Part shown: in pieces, positions 1 to 6,738 of the stretch | How positions within the stretch are numbered: position 1 is the stretch's first letter | Layout of the letters: each line of letters opens with the position of its first letter | Assembly: GCA_905215575.1 (NCBI GenBank) | Contig: CAJMQV010000025.1 | Location: 1 to 18,073 of the forward strand | Reading direction: 5' to 3' | Length of the DNA: 18,073 nt | Source: an uncultured bacterium | GTDB taxonomy: Bacteria > Bacteroidota > Bacteroidia > Bacteroidales > Bacteroidaceae | Program-made: the position numbers and the translations under genes | The notes under the pieces: model-generated | What the model was told of the DNA's origin: nothing | Databases searched by the model: none | Seen by the model: only the letters and a program-made list of their open reading frames with translations

Positions 1-54
1 AGTGATATAATGCTGCTCTACAGTCCGTCCTACGACGATAAGGGTTGTTTTCAT
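1..54 (-). CDS. rlmH: RlmH, 23S rRNA pseudouridine-1915 N3-methyltransferase (N-terminal fragment)
   Basis: Reading the minus strand from the ATG at 54-52 gives 18 codons that run off the left edge: MKTTLIVVGRTVEQHYIT. This matches the start of RlmH, a small SPOUT-class (alpha/beta knot) enzyme that N3-methylates pseudouridine 1915 in helix 69 of 23S rRNA using S-adenosylmethionine. The K-x-T-L-I-V-V-G-(K/R)-T opening strand is typical of the family. Only the first beta strand is in the window, so no catalytic residue can be checked. The gene is divergent from the DUF4783-nadC pair, with about 96 bases between the two starts. Identification rests on recognition of a short N-terminus and is fairly but not completely secure. 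Confidence 0.75.
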   Translation of the reverse strand, partial: MKTTLIVVGRTVEQHYIT

Positions 55-80
55 TCAAGTGCAAACTCTTGTTTATTGCA

Positions 81-88
81 CAAAAATA
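81..88 (-). promoter_or_regulatory. Possible -7 box for rlmH
   Basis: The minus strand reads TATTTTTG here, fitting the Bacteroides -7 consensus TAnnTTTG. It would place transcription about 20 bases upstream of the rlmH ATG. No convincing -33 TTTG lies about 19 bases further upstream, so this call is tentative. Confidence 0.35.
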
Positions 89-98
89 AGAAAAAAAT

Positions 99-128
99 AT
101 TGTTTTTAGCATTAAATACTTACCTTTG
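99..128 (+). promoter_or_regulatory. Bacteroides-type promoter for DUF4783-nadC
   Basis: ATTG at 99-102, an 18-base spacer and TACCTTTG at 121-128 match the Bacteroides primary sigma consensus (TTTG, about 19 bases, TAnnTTTG). Transcription would begin near 135, giving a leader of about 16 bases before the ATG at 151. This also supports 151 rather than any upstream in-frame start. Confidence 0.7.
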
Positions 129-150
129 CGTATCGATAATACTTGTGATT

Positions 151-543
151 ATGAAAAAACGGGTACTTTTATGGATGGCCGGACTCGTATTCGCTGTAAC
201 TTCGCTCTTCGCACAGGACATACCGGTGGGCGTGGTCGTTGCGTTTAAGAAAGGAAACTCCCAAGAGCTGAACAGGTATTTGGGAGAGAAGGTGAATCTG
301 GTGATTCAGAATCGCTCGGAGAGTGTAGACAGGCAGGCAGCTGAAGGAACACTTGCCGCTTTTTTCAGTAGCAATAAGGTCAGTGGTTTTAATGTAAACC
401 ATGAAGGTAAGCGGGATGAATCGAGTTTTATTATCGGTACCCTGACCACTGCCAACGGCAATTTCCGGATAAACTGCTTCTTCCGCAGAGTACAGAACAA
501 ATATTTAATAAATCAAATAAGAATAGATAAAACCAATGAATGA
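151..543 (+). CDS. DUF4783 family exported protein
   Basis: The product has 130 residues. Residues 1-21 (MKKRVLLWMAGLVFAVTSLFA) form a signal peptide with a basic start, hydrophobic core and A-x-A-like cleavage site before QDIP, so the protein is probably periplasmic. The rest is a compact alpha+beta domain of NTF2-like appearance and matches what I recall of DUF4783, a small Bacteroidota family with no known reaction. The frame is open as far up as position 10, but the promoter at 99-128 and the signal peptide fix the start at 151. Its last eight bases overlap the start of nadC (ATGAATGA), which suggests translational coupling. The conserved pairing with nadC does not by itself show a role in NAD synthesis. 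Confidence 0.8.
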   Translation: MKKRVLLWMAGLVFAVTSLFAQDIPVGVVVAFKKGNSQELNRYLGEKVNLVIQNRSESVDRQAAEGTLAAFFSSNKVSGFNVNHEGKRDESSFIIGTLTTANGNFRINCFFRRVQNKYLINQIRIDKTNE

Positions 544-1375
544 GTTAATAGACAGACTGATCGATCTGGCCTTTGCCGAAGACATAGGTGATGGCGACCA
601 CACAACACTTTCCTGTATTCCCGCCACTGCAATGGGAAAATCGAAACTTTTAATCAAAGAAGCAGGCGTGTTGGCCGGCATCGAAATTGCCAAAGAAATA
701 TTCCACCGTTTCGACCCGACGATGAAAGTCGAGGTATTTATTAACGATGGTGCCGAAGTGAAACCGGGTGATGTGGCAATGATTGTGGAAGGTAAGATTC
801 AGTCTCTGCTCCAGACAGAACGTCTGATGCTGAACGTGATGCAGCGCATGAGCGGTATTGCCACTATGACACGCAAATACGTGAAGCAGTTGGAAGGCAC
901 GAAAACACGTGTGCTGGATACCCGCAAGACTACTCCCGGACTCCGTATGCTTGAAAAAGCGGCGGTAAAGATTGGCGGCGGCGTGAATCACCGTATCGGA
1001 CTTTTCGATATGATTCTCCTGAAAGACAATCATGTGGACTTTGCCGGTGGCATTGATAAAGCTATCAACCGTGCCAAGGAGTATTGCAAGGAGAAAGGAA
1101 AAGATCTCAAGATCGAAATCGAGGTGCGCAACTTCGATGAACTCCGGCAAGTATTGAGCATCGGCGGAGTAGACCGCATCATGCTCGATAACTTTACTCC
1201 CGAAAATACAAAGAAGGCTGTTGAGATGATCGGCGGAAAGTATGAAACCGAATCGTCGGGCGGCATCACGTTCGATACGCTTCGCGACTATGCCGAGTGT
1301 GGTGTAGACTTTATTTCAGTTGGTGCCCTTACCCATTCGGTGAAAGGACTCGATATGAGTTTCAAGGCATGCTGA
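536..1375 (+). CDS. nadC: Nicotinate-nucleotide pyrophosphorylase (carboxylating), quinolinate phosphoribosyltransferase
   Basis: NadC converts quinolinate and PRPP to nicotinate mononucleotide, CO2 and pyrophosphate, the third step of de novo NAD synthesis in the cytosol. The 279-residue length is normal for the family. Visible hallmarks are DTRKTTPG (128-135, substrate-binding Arg and Lys), KIGGGVNHR (145-153), the LLKDNH turn (161-166), EIEVRN (195-200), MLDNF (216-220) and the phosphate-binding SGGI (241-244) with SVGALTHS (261-268) at the end of the barrel. The N-terminal half has the expected alpha/beta sandwich with RLMLNVMQRMSGIAT. The start overlaps the end of the DUF4783 gene. No nadA or nadB lies in the window. 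Confidence 0.96.
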   Translation: MNELIDRLIDLAFAEDIGDGDHTTLSCIPATAMGKSKLLIKEAGVLAGIEIAKEIFHRFDPTMKVEVFINDGAEVKPGDVAMIVEGKIQSLLQTERLMLNVMQRMSGIATMTRKYVKQLEGTKTRVLDTRKTTPGLRMLEKAAVKIGGGVNHRIGLFDMILLKDNHVDFAGGIDKAINRAKEYCKEKGKDLKIEIEVRNFDELRQVLSIGGVDRIMLDNFTPENTKKAVEMIGGKYETESSGGITFDTLRDYAECGVDFISVGALTHSVKGLDMSFKAC

Positions 1376-1380
1376 TTTCC

Positions 1381-1540
1381 AAACGATGAATGATCTTTAA
1401 CAAGTAATGATGAACGGTGGACAAATTGTGCGTTGAGGCTGCAAGTTGTTCATCGTTTATTGTTTGAAAAAAACACTTCATCGCAAATCACATTCATCGT
1501 TCACGGTCGATCGTTTGAGGACCTTGATCGTTAAAACGAT
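1381..1540. repeat. Cluster of ATCGTT/AACGAT motifs and inverted repeats between nadC and the sigma gene
   Basis: ATCGTT occurs at 1452-1457, 1496-1501, 1510-1515 and 1527-1532. Its complement AACGAT occurs at 1382-1387 and 1535-1540. AAACGATGAA (1381-1390) is a perfect inverted match to TTCATCGTTT (1449-1458). GATGAAC (1409-1415) matches GTTCATC (1448-1454), and 1382-1392 also matches 1491-1501. ATCGTTAAAACGAT (1527-1540) is a compact palindrome. The function is unknown; it could be operators for the sigma operon or the end of the nadC transcript. Confidence 0.5.
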
Positions 1541-1568
1541 TATTTTAACTTCTTTTTTCATTTTCGTT

Positions 1569-1612
1569 TGCAGCATTCGCTGCATCCTTGCGTCTAATAG
1601 ACAAACGACGCA
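1569..1612 (+). promoter_or_regulatory. Two hairpins in the leader of the sigma-factor gene
   Basis: TGCAGC-ATTC-GCTGCA (1569-1584) forms a perfect six-pair stem with a four-base loop. TGCGTC (1589-1594) pairs with GACGCA (1607-1612). Just upstream, TTCGTTTG (1563-1570) is one base from the TAnnTTTG -7 consensus. Whether these are leader-RNA structures or operator DNA cannot be told from sequence. Confidence 0.35.
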
Positions 1613-1639
1613 GACATACGTTCGATTTTAAAAAGGCAA

Positions 1640-2197
1640 TTGACATTGGAAAACGAGATAGAACTGATAAAGGGCTGTCGGGCAGGAAAGGATTCGGCTC
1701 GGAAGGAACTTTATACCCTATACTCGAGGCAAATGCTGGCGGTATGTTTCCGCTATACGGGCGATATGGAAGCGGCGCACGATGTACTGCATGACGGTTT
1801 CATCAAAATATTCACCAACTTTTCGTTTCGTGGCGAGGCTTCGCTCGGAACGTGGGTGACCCGGGTGATGGTGACTCAGGCACTGGATTACCTGCGAAGG
1901 CAAAAGCGGGTTAGTCAGTTGGAGGTACACGAGGAACAGCTACCTGACATCCCCGACCTTCCGGAAGGAGGGGAGGCAGGGCGAATTTCCGAAGAACAGT
2001 TGATGAAGTTCGTCGCAGATCTGCCCGATGGGTGCCGGACGGTTTTCAACCTTTATGTGTTTGAAGAGAAGTCGCACAAAGAGATAGCCGATATGCTGGG
2101 TATCAAAGAGCATTCATCCACTTCGCAGTTGCACCGGGCCAAGTTTTTATTAGCAAAAAGGATTAAAGAATATAGAAACCATGAAGAAAGAAAATGA
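1640..2197 (+). CDS. ECF-type (group 4) RNA polymerase sigma factor
   Basis: The product is 185 residues with the two-domain ECF layout. Region 2 spans about residues 22-92: the core-binding part around ELYTLYSRQMLAVCFRYTGD, then AAHDVLHDGFIKIF and the DNA-melting segment ending ALDYLRRQKR. Region 4 spans about 132-180, with DLPDGCRTVFNLYVFEEKSHKEIA and a helix-turn-helix ending SQLHRAKFLLAKRI, where the SQLxRAK motif is typical. It should direct RNA polymerase to a small regulon in response to an envelope signal. No in-frame ATG is available: the start is TTG at 1640, or TTG at 1646 with AAAAGG (1631-1636) nine bases upstream. The gene overlaps the next by 17 bases, the usual sign of a sigma/anti-sigma pair. 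Confidence 0.9.
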   Translation: MTLENEIELIKGCRAGKDSARKELYTLYSRQMLAVCFRYTGDMEAAHDVLHDGFIKIFTNFSFRGEASLGTWVTRVMVTQALDYLRRQKRVSQLEVHEEQLPDIPDLPEGGEAGRISEEQLMKFVADLPDGCRTVFNLYVFEEKSHKEIADMLGIKEHSSTSQLHRAKFLLAKRIKEYRNHEERK

Positions 2198-3221
2198 TGA
2201 AATAACCGATCTGTTCCGTTCCCGTCTGGGAAATGCCGAAATGACCGTGCGGGACGGTTTCTGGGAAGAACTGAATTCTGAGATGATGGTGCGCAGCCAT
2301 CACCGGAAAGTAGTTTTCTTTCGTGTAGCGGCAGCAGCTTCCGTACTGCTGGTATTGGCTGCTTCGTCGGCTGCTTTCTGGTTCTTCTCTCCGAAAGCGG
2401 AGATAGAAGAAGCTTTTACCCAAGTGGCGGTTGTCAGCGGAAATACAACACATCTGGATGGAGACGTGGTGAAACAGGATTTTACCCCTATGCGCTCCGA
2501 ACCGTTTTTGGGTAAACCGGCTCCCAAGCGTTCCGGTGTTTTGGCACAATCATCGGGAGAGGAAGATGATTCGGTATCGGTTACGGTCTCCATGTCATTC
2601 AGTTTCTCTTCTACGACTACACGCAGGAGACAAAATAATCATCCGGACAAAAGTTATTGGCAAGCTGGTGGAGAAGGTGGGGCTTTGGTAAGTTCTGCTG
2701 ATGGACCCCGGCCGGACGATCACACAGTTGTGGCGGACAAATCGAGGACATGGGCTGTGAAAGCTGCTGTGGGTACCGCTTTGCCTGCCGCTAACGGTAA
2801 GTACAAGATGCCCGTAACTGCCGGACTGACGGTAGAGAAAAAAATAAATAAACATTTAGCTGTCGAAACCGGTTTATTGTATTCAAACCTGCGTGCCGAA
2901 CAGAATCTGCATTATCTGGGAATTCCCGTAAAACTGAATGTGACGCTGGCGGAAACTCCCAAATTTGATCTATATGCTTCGGTAGGCGGAGTTGCAGATA
3001 AGTGCATAGCGGGAGCGCCGGATAACAGTTTTAAGAATGAACCTGTGCAGCTGGCTCTGACTGCGGGCGTAGGAATGAATTATAAGATTAATGATAAACT
3101 GGCTTTATTTGCCGAACCGGGAGTAACGCACCATTTCAAGACAGACTCCAAACTGGAAACAGTACGTTCGGCGAGGCCTACGAATTTTAACCTGATTTGC
3201 GGTCTGCGTATGACCTATTAA
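2181..3221 (+). CDS. Single-TM putative anti-sigma protein with C-terminal outer-membrane beta-barrel domain
   Basis: The product is 346 residues with an odd architecture. Residues 1-43 are charged and lack a signal peptide (starts MKKENDEITDLFRSRL), and include a FWEELNSEM segment like short anti-sigma N-termini. Residues 44-69 form one strongly hydrophobic helix rich in Ala, Val and Leu. Residues 70-190 are a polar linker rich in Ser and charge with low predicted structure. Residues 191-346 alternate polar and hydrophobic residues in about eight beta strands, with Gly-rich turns and a terminal aromatic (GLRMTY), like the OMP_b-brl families. The 17-base overlap with the sigma gene implies that residues 1-43 bind and restrain the sigma factor. 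That function is inference; the topology is visible. Databases may simply call it an outer-membrane beta-barrel protein. Confidence 0.75.
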   Translation: MKKENDEITDLFRSRLGNAEMTVRDGFWEELNSEMMVRSHHRKVVFFRVAAAASVLLVLAASSAAFWFFSPKAEIEEAFTQVAVVSGNTTHLDGDVVKQDFTPMRSEPFLGKPAPKRSGVLAQSSGEEDDSVSVTVSMSFSFSSTTTRRRQNNHPDKSYWQAGGEGGALVSSADGPRPDDHTVVADKSRTWAVKAAVGTALPAANGKYKMPVTAGLTVEKKINKHLAVETGLLYSNLRAEQNLHYLGIPVKLNVTLAETPKFDLYASVGGVADKCIAGAPDNSFKNEPVQLALTAGVGMNYKINDKLALFAEPGVTHHFKTDSKLETVRSARPTNFNLICGLRMTY

Positions 3222-3239
3222 CCATTTAGTACGGATGTT

Positions 3240-3770
3240 ATGAAAAAAACATTTTTAATGCTGCTCACACTTGTTCTGTCATTGCTTACTTGCGTAAGTT
3301 GCAGCGAAGAGACATTAGATTACAACAACCCCGATGTAGACCTTTTCGTAAGGCAACTCAAAGCGGGAAATTATAATACCAAGAGTCCGAAGGGCTTTGT
3401 AGAAGTACCTAAATTTACGGAGAAGGATATTCCGACATTGCTCAATTATGCCGAAGATCTGACTTTGATCACTTCTTTTCCGCTTCCGCCGGTGTCTGCT
3501 TATTATAGTGGCAAGGTCCGCTTGGGTGAATGTATGTTGTGGATTGTGGAAACCATCCGGTTAGGTCATTATGCTTCGTTTGGCTGCAAAATGGTGAGAG
3601 CCAATGCCGAGAACTATGAAGGTATCTATTTCCTGACTGATGAAGAGTTGCTCGATGCTGCTGCCCGATACCGTCGCTGGTGGGAAAACAGACAGTATCC
3701 TCGTACGGCATGGACCATCGACGCATGCTTTGACGAGCCCCTTTGCGGAAGCGGATACCGTTGGTGGTAA
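3240..3770 (+). CDS. Putative surface lipoprotein of unknown function (DUF4943-like)
   Basis: The product is 176 residues. Residues 1-20 are a lipoprotein signal (MKKTFLMLLTLVLSLLTCVS) with Cys21 as the likely lipidated residue; Cys18 is a weaker alternative. Cys21 is followed by SEE, resembling the acidic lipoprotein export signal that sends Bacteroidota lipoproteins to the cell surface. The mature part has four further Cys, allowing disulfides, and a Trp- and Tyr-rich C-terminus (YRRWWENRQY, ending GYRWW) that could bind sugar or aromatic ligands. I do not recognise an enzyme motif. The DUF4943 name is a tentative recollection. It begins 18 bases after the beta-barrel gene and ends 13 bases before the next, so it is very probably part of the sigma operon. 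Confidence 0.75.
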   Translation: MKKTFLMLLTLVLSLLTCVSCSEETLDYNNPDVDLFVRQLKAGNYNTKSPKGFVEVPKFTEKDIPTLLNYAEDLTLITSFPLPPVSAYYSGKVRLGECMLWIVETIRLGHYASFGCKMVRANAENYEGIYFLTDEELLDAAARYRRWWENRQYPRTAWTIDACFDEPLCGSGYRWW

Positions 3771-3783
3771 AAAATTAAATCAG

Positions 3784-4488
3784 ATGAAACGTATTGTCTT
3801 TCTGATGCTGTCTTTAGGGATGGCAGTGACCCTTCATGCCCAATGGACCGCGAAAGATTCGGTGAATCTGCAGCGCATCCTGAATGGCAAAGAGGATATT
3901 AAGCTGAATATGGATGCTGTGAAACAGATTGATTTCAACAGTTCGCCGACTGTTCCTAAAATGTCGAAGGAACGGCCCGGTCTGAGATTGGATGAAACGC
4001 TTCCGCAGGTACTTGAAAAGAAGAAGGTGGTGCTGACCCTCCGTCCCTATACGGCCAATACCAAATATAATTGGGATCCTATTTATCAAAAGAAGATTCG
4101 GGTAGATGCCGATACATGGAGGGGAGATCCGTTTGTCGAGTTGTATCAGACGGTTCCTTCCAACTGGGCTAAGAATGTATATGATAAAGGTATACGCAGT
4201 TCATACGAAGAGATACGTTCCAGTGGATTGAGGCATAATCTGTTTGGCGAACGTGCCAATGGAATGATGGTGCCTACGCAGAGCATGGTACATACCTCTG
4301 CCATGAAACTTGGAAAAAGCGGCGTGACCGTGAATGGAGGTACGATTGGCGGACTTGATTTAATGACCATTTTTACAAAGGACTTCTGGGACAAGAAGGG
4401 ACGCAACCGGAGATCGCGCACGTTGGAGGTGCTGAAGGCTTATGGCGATTCAACAACAGTGCTGCTTCCTGAACCGATTGTGCACTGA
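3784..4488 (+). CDS. Exported protein of unknown function (DUF4858-like), last gene of the sigma operon
   Basis: The product is 234 residues. A signal peptide (MKRIVFLMLSLGMAVTLHA) precedes QWTAKDS, so the protein is exported; there is no lipobox and no later membrane helix. The mature chain is basic, with a stretch about the spacing of residues to NMDAVKQIDF, then Pro-rich and charged segments and a C-terminus ending PEPIVH. No catalytic motif was recognised; the DUF4858 assignment is tentative. The frame is open upstream to 3640 inside the lipoprotein gene, but the signal peptide and the 13-base gap set the start at 3784. Position at the end of a sigma/anti-sigma operon suggests a role in the envelope process controlled by that sigma factor. 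Confidence 0.75.
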   Translation: MKRIVFLMLSLGMAVTLHAQWTAKDSVNLQRILNGKEDIKLNMDAVKQIDFNSSPTVPKMSKERPGLRLDETLPQVLEKKKVVLTLRPYTANTKYNWDPIYQKKIRVDADTWRGDPFVELYQTVPSNWAKNVYDKGIRSSYEEIRSSGLRHNLFGERANGMMVPTQSMVHTSAMKLGKSGVTVNGGTIGGLDLMTIFTKDFWDKKGRNRRSRTLEVLKAYGDSTTVLLPEPIVH

Positions 4489-4503
4489 ATTTGTTAAAAG
4501 ATA

Positions 4504-4528
4504 AACAAAGGTATCCTTGTTCCTTTTT
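4504..4528 (+). terminator. Weak possible terminator of the sigma operon
   Basis: A short stem pairs AAGG (4508-4511) with CCTT (4515-4518) around TAT and can extend past a bulged A to ACA/TGT. TTCCTTTTT follows. The stem is short, so this could be chance. Confidence 0.3.
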
Positions 4529-4545
4529 CAAAAAACGATATAACT

Positions 4546-5490
4546 ATGAACAGAATTTCTTCTCTTTTCGGTATTCAGTATCCCATTATTCAGGGAGGTA
4601 TGGTGTGGTGTAGCGGCTGGAAGCTTGCTTCGGCTGTCAGTAATGCCGGTGGTCTGGGACTGATAGGCTCCGGTTCGATGTATCCCGACGTTTTGCGTGA
4701 ACATATTCGTAAATGCCGGGCGGCTACCGACAAACCTTTCGGGGTAAATATTCCGTTGATGTACCCACAGATAGAGGAAATCATGAACATCGTGGTGGAG
4801 GAAGGCGTCAAAATCGTATTTACCTCCGCCGGAAATCCGAAAACGTGGACCGGATGGTTGAAAGAGCGCGGCATCACAGTGGCACATGTCGTTTCTTCCT
4901 CCAAATTTGCCATGAAATGTGAAGAGGCGGGAGTCGATGCCATAGTGGCTGAAGGATTTGAAGCCGGCGGACATAACGGGCGGGAAGAGACTACAACTCT
5001 TTGCCTGATTCCGGCAGTGCGTGAAGCCACCACTTTACCTTTGATTGCAGCCGGAGGCATTGGTACGGGAGAGGCGATTTTTGCCCTGATGGCGTTGGGA
5101 GCCGAAGGAGTTCAGATGGGCACCCGTTTTGCTTTGACGGATGAAAGTTCGGCAAGCGACATTTTTAAAGAGTATTGCTTGCGGCTGAACGAAGGCGATA
5201 CCAAATTATTGCTCAAAAAACTCGCACCGACCCGGCTTGTGACCAATTCGTTTCGTGATAGGGTAGAGGCCGCTGAAGGACGGGGGGCTTCTGCCGAGGA
5301 ACTTCGTGAACTGTTGGGTAGAGGTCGTGCCAAGAAAGGAATCTTTGAAGGAGACCTGGAGGAAGGAGAACTCGAGATAGGACAGGTTGCTGCCCTGTTC
5401 CGCCGTAGACAAAGTGTGGACGAAGTGATGAAAGAACTTTTAGAAGGATACCGGAGGGCTTCGGACAAGATACGTTCTGCCGGGTTATAA
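4546..5490 (+). CDS. FMN-dependent nitronate monooxygenase / enoyl-ACP reductase II (FabK-like)
   Basis: The 314-residue TIM-barrel flavoprotein belongs to the 2-nitropropane dioxygenase/FabK superfamily. Family marks are YPIIQGGM (12-19), SNAGGLGLIGSG (32-43), FGVNI (65-69), TSAGNP (93-98), AEGFEAGGHNG (135-145), AAGGIGTG (168-175) and MGTRF (191-195) for FMN phosphate binding. His143 in EAGGH corresponds to the active-site His that marks both FabK and nitronate monooxygenases. From memory, the order and spacing of motifs, including EEGVKIV and the C-terminal GQVAALF segment, follow pneumococcal FabK closely, so a role as NADH-dependent enoyl-ACP reductase in fatty-acid elongation is plausible. 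General annotation would be nitronate monooxygenase. It stands alone, with no fab genes nearby. Confidence 0.85.
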   Translation: MNRISSLFGIQYPIIQGGMVWCSGWKLASAVSNAGGLGLIGSGSMYPDVLREHIRKCRAATDKPFGVNIPLMYPQIEEIMNIVVEEGVKIVFTSAGNPKTWTGWLKERGITVAHVVSSSKFAMKCEEAGVDAIVAEGFEAGGHNGREETTTLCLIPAVREATTLPLIAAGGIGTGEAIFALMALGAEGVQMGTRFALTDESSASDIFKEYCLRLNEGDTKLLLKKLAPTRLVTNSFRDRVEAAEGRGASAEELRELLGRGRAKKGIFEGDLEEGELEIGQVAALFRRRQSVDEVMKELLEGYRRASDKIRSAGL

Positions 5491-5491
5491 A

Positions 5492-5511
5492 CAGTGCCGG
5501 GAGAAGCACTG
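5492..5511 (+). terminator. Small hairpin after the FabK-like gene
   Basis: CAGTGC (5492-5497) pairs perfectly with GCACTG (5506-5511) around an eight-base loop, directly after the stop codon. No T-run follows. It may stabilise the 3' end together with the larger hairpin at 5516-5580. Confidence 0.35.
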
Positions 5512-5515
5512 CGGA

Positions 5516-5580
5516 TTTCACCACGGGGTAATCACAGGGTAGAATAATGACGCTTAACCCTCTGTTACTCCGTGGTGAAA
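5516..5580. terminator. Long bidirectional hairpin between convergent genes
   Basis: The 25-base left arm (5516-5540, starting TTTCACCACGG) pairs with the 24-base right arm (5557-5580, ending CCGTGGTGAAA) around a 16-base loop. The outer 11 pairs are perfect, then one G-T wobble, then GTAA and an imperfect CACAGGGT/ACCCTCTG part. CTCTTTTATT follows on the plus strand. Lying between two converging genes, it can terminate both. The CACCACGGAGTAACAGAGG-type sequence resembles dispersed intergenic repeats I associate with Bacteroides genomes. Confidence 0.65.
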
Positions 5581-5585
5581 CTCTT

Positions 5586-6695
5586 TTATTCTAAGTTCAA
5601 TTGCTCGTATTTCAGGCCGAATACATCGGCTATCGCTCGATATACCACTTTCCCTTCTACCACATTCAGACCTAAAGCCAGCGCCGGATCTTCCTTGCAT
5701 GCCTTTCTCCATCCTTTGTTTGCCAATGCTATGACATAGGGCAGAGTGGCGTTGGTCAATGCCAATGTAGAGGTGTAAGGCACTGCCCCCGGAATATTGG
5801 CTACAGCATAATGTACGATTCCATCGACTACATACGTCGGTTCACTATGAGTTGTGGGATGCGAAGTCTCGAAACATCCTCCCTGGTCGATGGCTACATC
5901 TACCAATACCGTACCCGGTTGCATCATTTTCAGCATATCACGGGTGATCAGGTGCGGAGCCTTGTCTCCCGGAATCAGTACCGAACCTACTACAAGATCC
6001 ACGTCCGGCAACTCTTTTTTCAGCCTCACTTCCGAGGCGTATAGTGTTTTTACATTTTTCGGTAACGTCTCGCTCAGGTAGCGAAGACGGCTCAGGTTGA
6101 TGTCTGCAATTGTGACATCGGCTCCCAATCCGGCTGCCATCTGGGCCGCATTACTACCTACGATCCCTCCACCCAGGATTAACACTTTTGCCGGCTTTAC
6201 CCCCGGTACACCACCCGGCAAAATGCCTTTTCCACCTTGTGGCTTTTCCAGAAAACGGGCACCTTCCTGTATGGCCATGCGTCCTGCTACTTCACTCATA
6301 GGTATCAGCAGCGGGAGAGAATGGTCGGCTTTTTCCACTGTTTCGTAAGCCAGGCAGACCGAGCCGTTCTCTATCATGGCAAGAGTCAACTCTCTATCGG
6401 AAGCGAAATGGAAATAAGTGAACAACAACTGTCCTTTGCGGATCAGTCTGTACTCCGGTGCGATAGGTTCTTTTACTTTTACTATCATCTGGGCCATAGC
6501 GTATGTCTCTTCCATAGTGGGCAGTATTTGTGCTCCTACGGCTGTATATGCCTCGTCCTGAAAACCACTGTTCTCTCCTGCGGTGTGCTGTATGTATACA
6601 GTATGCCCGCGTTTCACTAACTCGGCGACTCCCGAGGGCGTCATGCCCACACGGTTCTCGTTGTTCTTAATCTCCTTAGGTACTCCGATAATCAT
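5586..6695 (-). CDS. ald: Alanine dehydrogenase
   Basis: Ald catalyses reversible NAD-dependent oxidative deamination of L-alanine to pyruvate and ammonia in the cytosol. The 369-residue length is standard. The key residues fall at the canonical numbers: Arg15 (NENRVGMTP) and Lys75 (KVKEP) for pyruvate binding, His96 (YFHFA) as catalytic acid/base, the Rossmann loop GGGIVG (175-180), Asp198 at the end of the next strand for the NAD ribose, and Asp270 (VDVAIDQGG). VANIPGAVP near the C-terminus completes the active site. The start MIIGVPKEIK is the usual family start. It converges on the FabK-like gene and diverges from the M23 gene. In gut Bacteroides it could serve alanine catabolism or ammonia assimilation; the sequence does not decide. 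Confidence 0.95.
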   Translation of the reverse strand: MIIGVPKEIKNNENRVGMTPSGVAELVKRGHTVYIQHTAGENSGFQDEAYTAVGAQILPTMEETYAMAQMIVKVKEPIAPEYRLIRKGQLLFTYFHFASDRELTLAMIENGSVCLAYETVEKADHSLPLLIPMSEVAGRMAIQEGARFLEKPQGGKGILPGGVPGVKPAKVLILGGGIVGSNAAQMAAGLGADVTIADINLSRLRYLSETLPKNVKTLYASEVRLKKELPDVDLVVGSVLIPGDKAPHLITRDMLKMMQPGTVLVDVAIDQGGCFETSHPTTHSEPTYVVDGIVHYAVANIPGAVPYTSTLALTNATLPYVIALANKGWRKACKEDPALALGLNVVEGKVVYRAIADVFGLKYEQLNLE

Positions 6696-6738
6696 AACGT
6701 TACTCTATTAAGGGTTAAACATGGCACAATGTAGGAAA

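Noticed and set aside
10..150. An upstream extension of the DUF4783 gene
   Set aside because: It would run through the rlmH start and the promoter at 99-128, and would place the signal peptide inside the protein.
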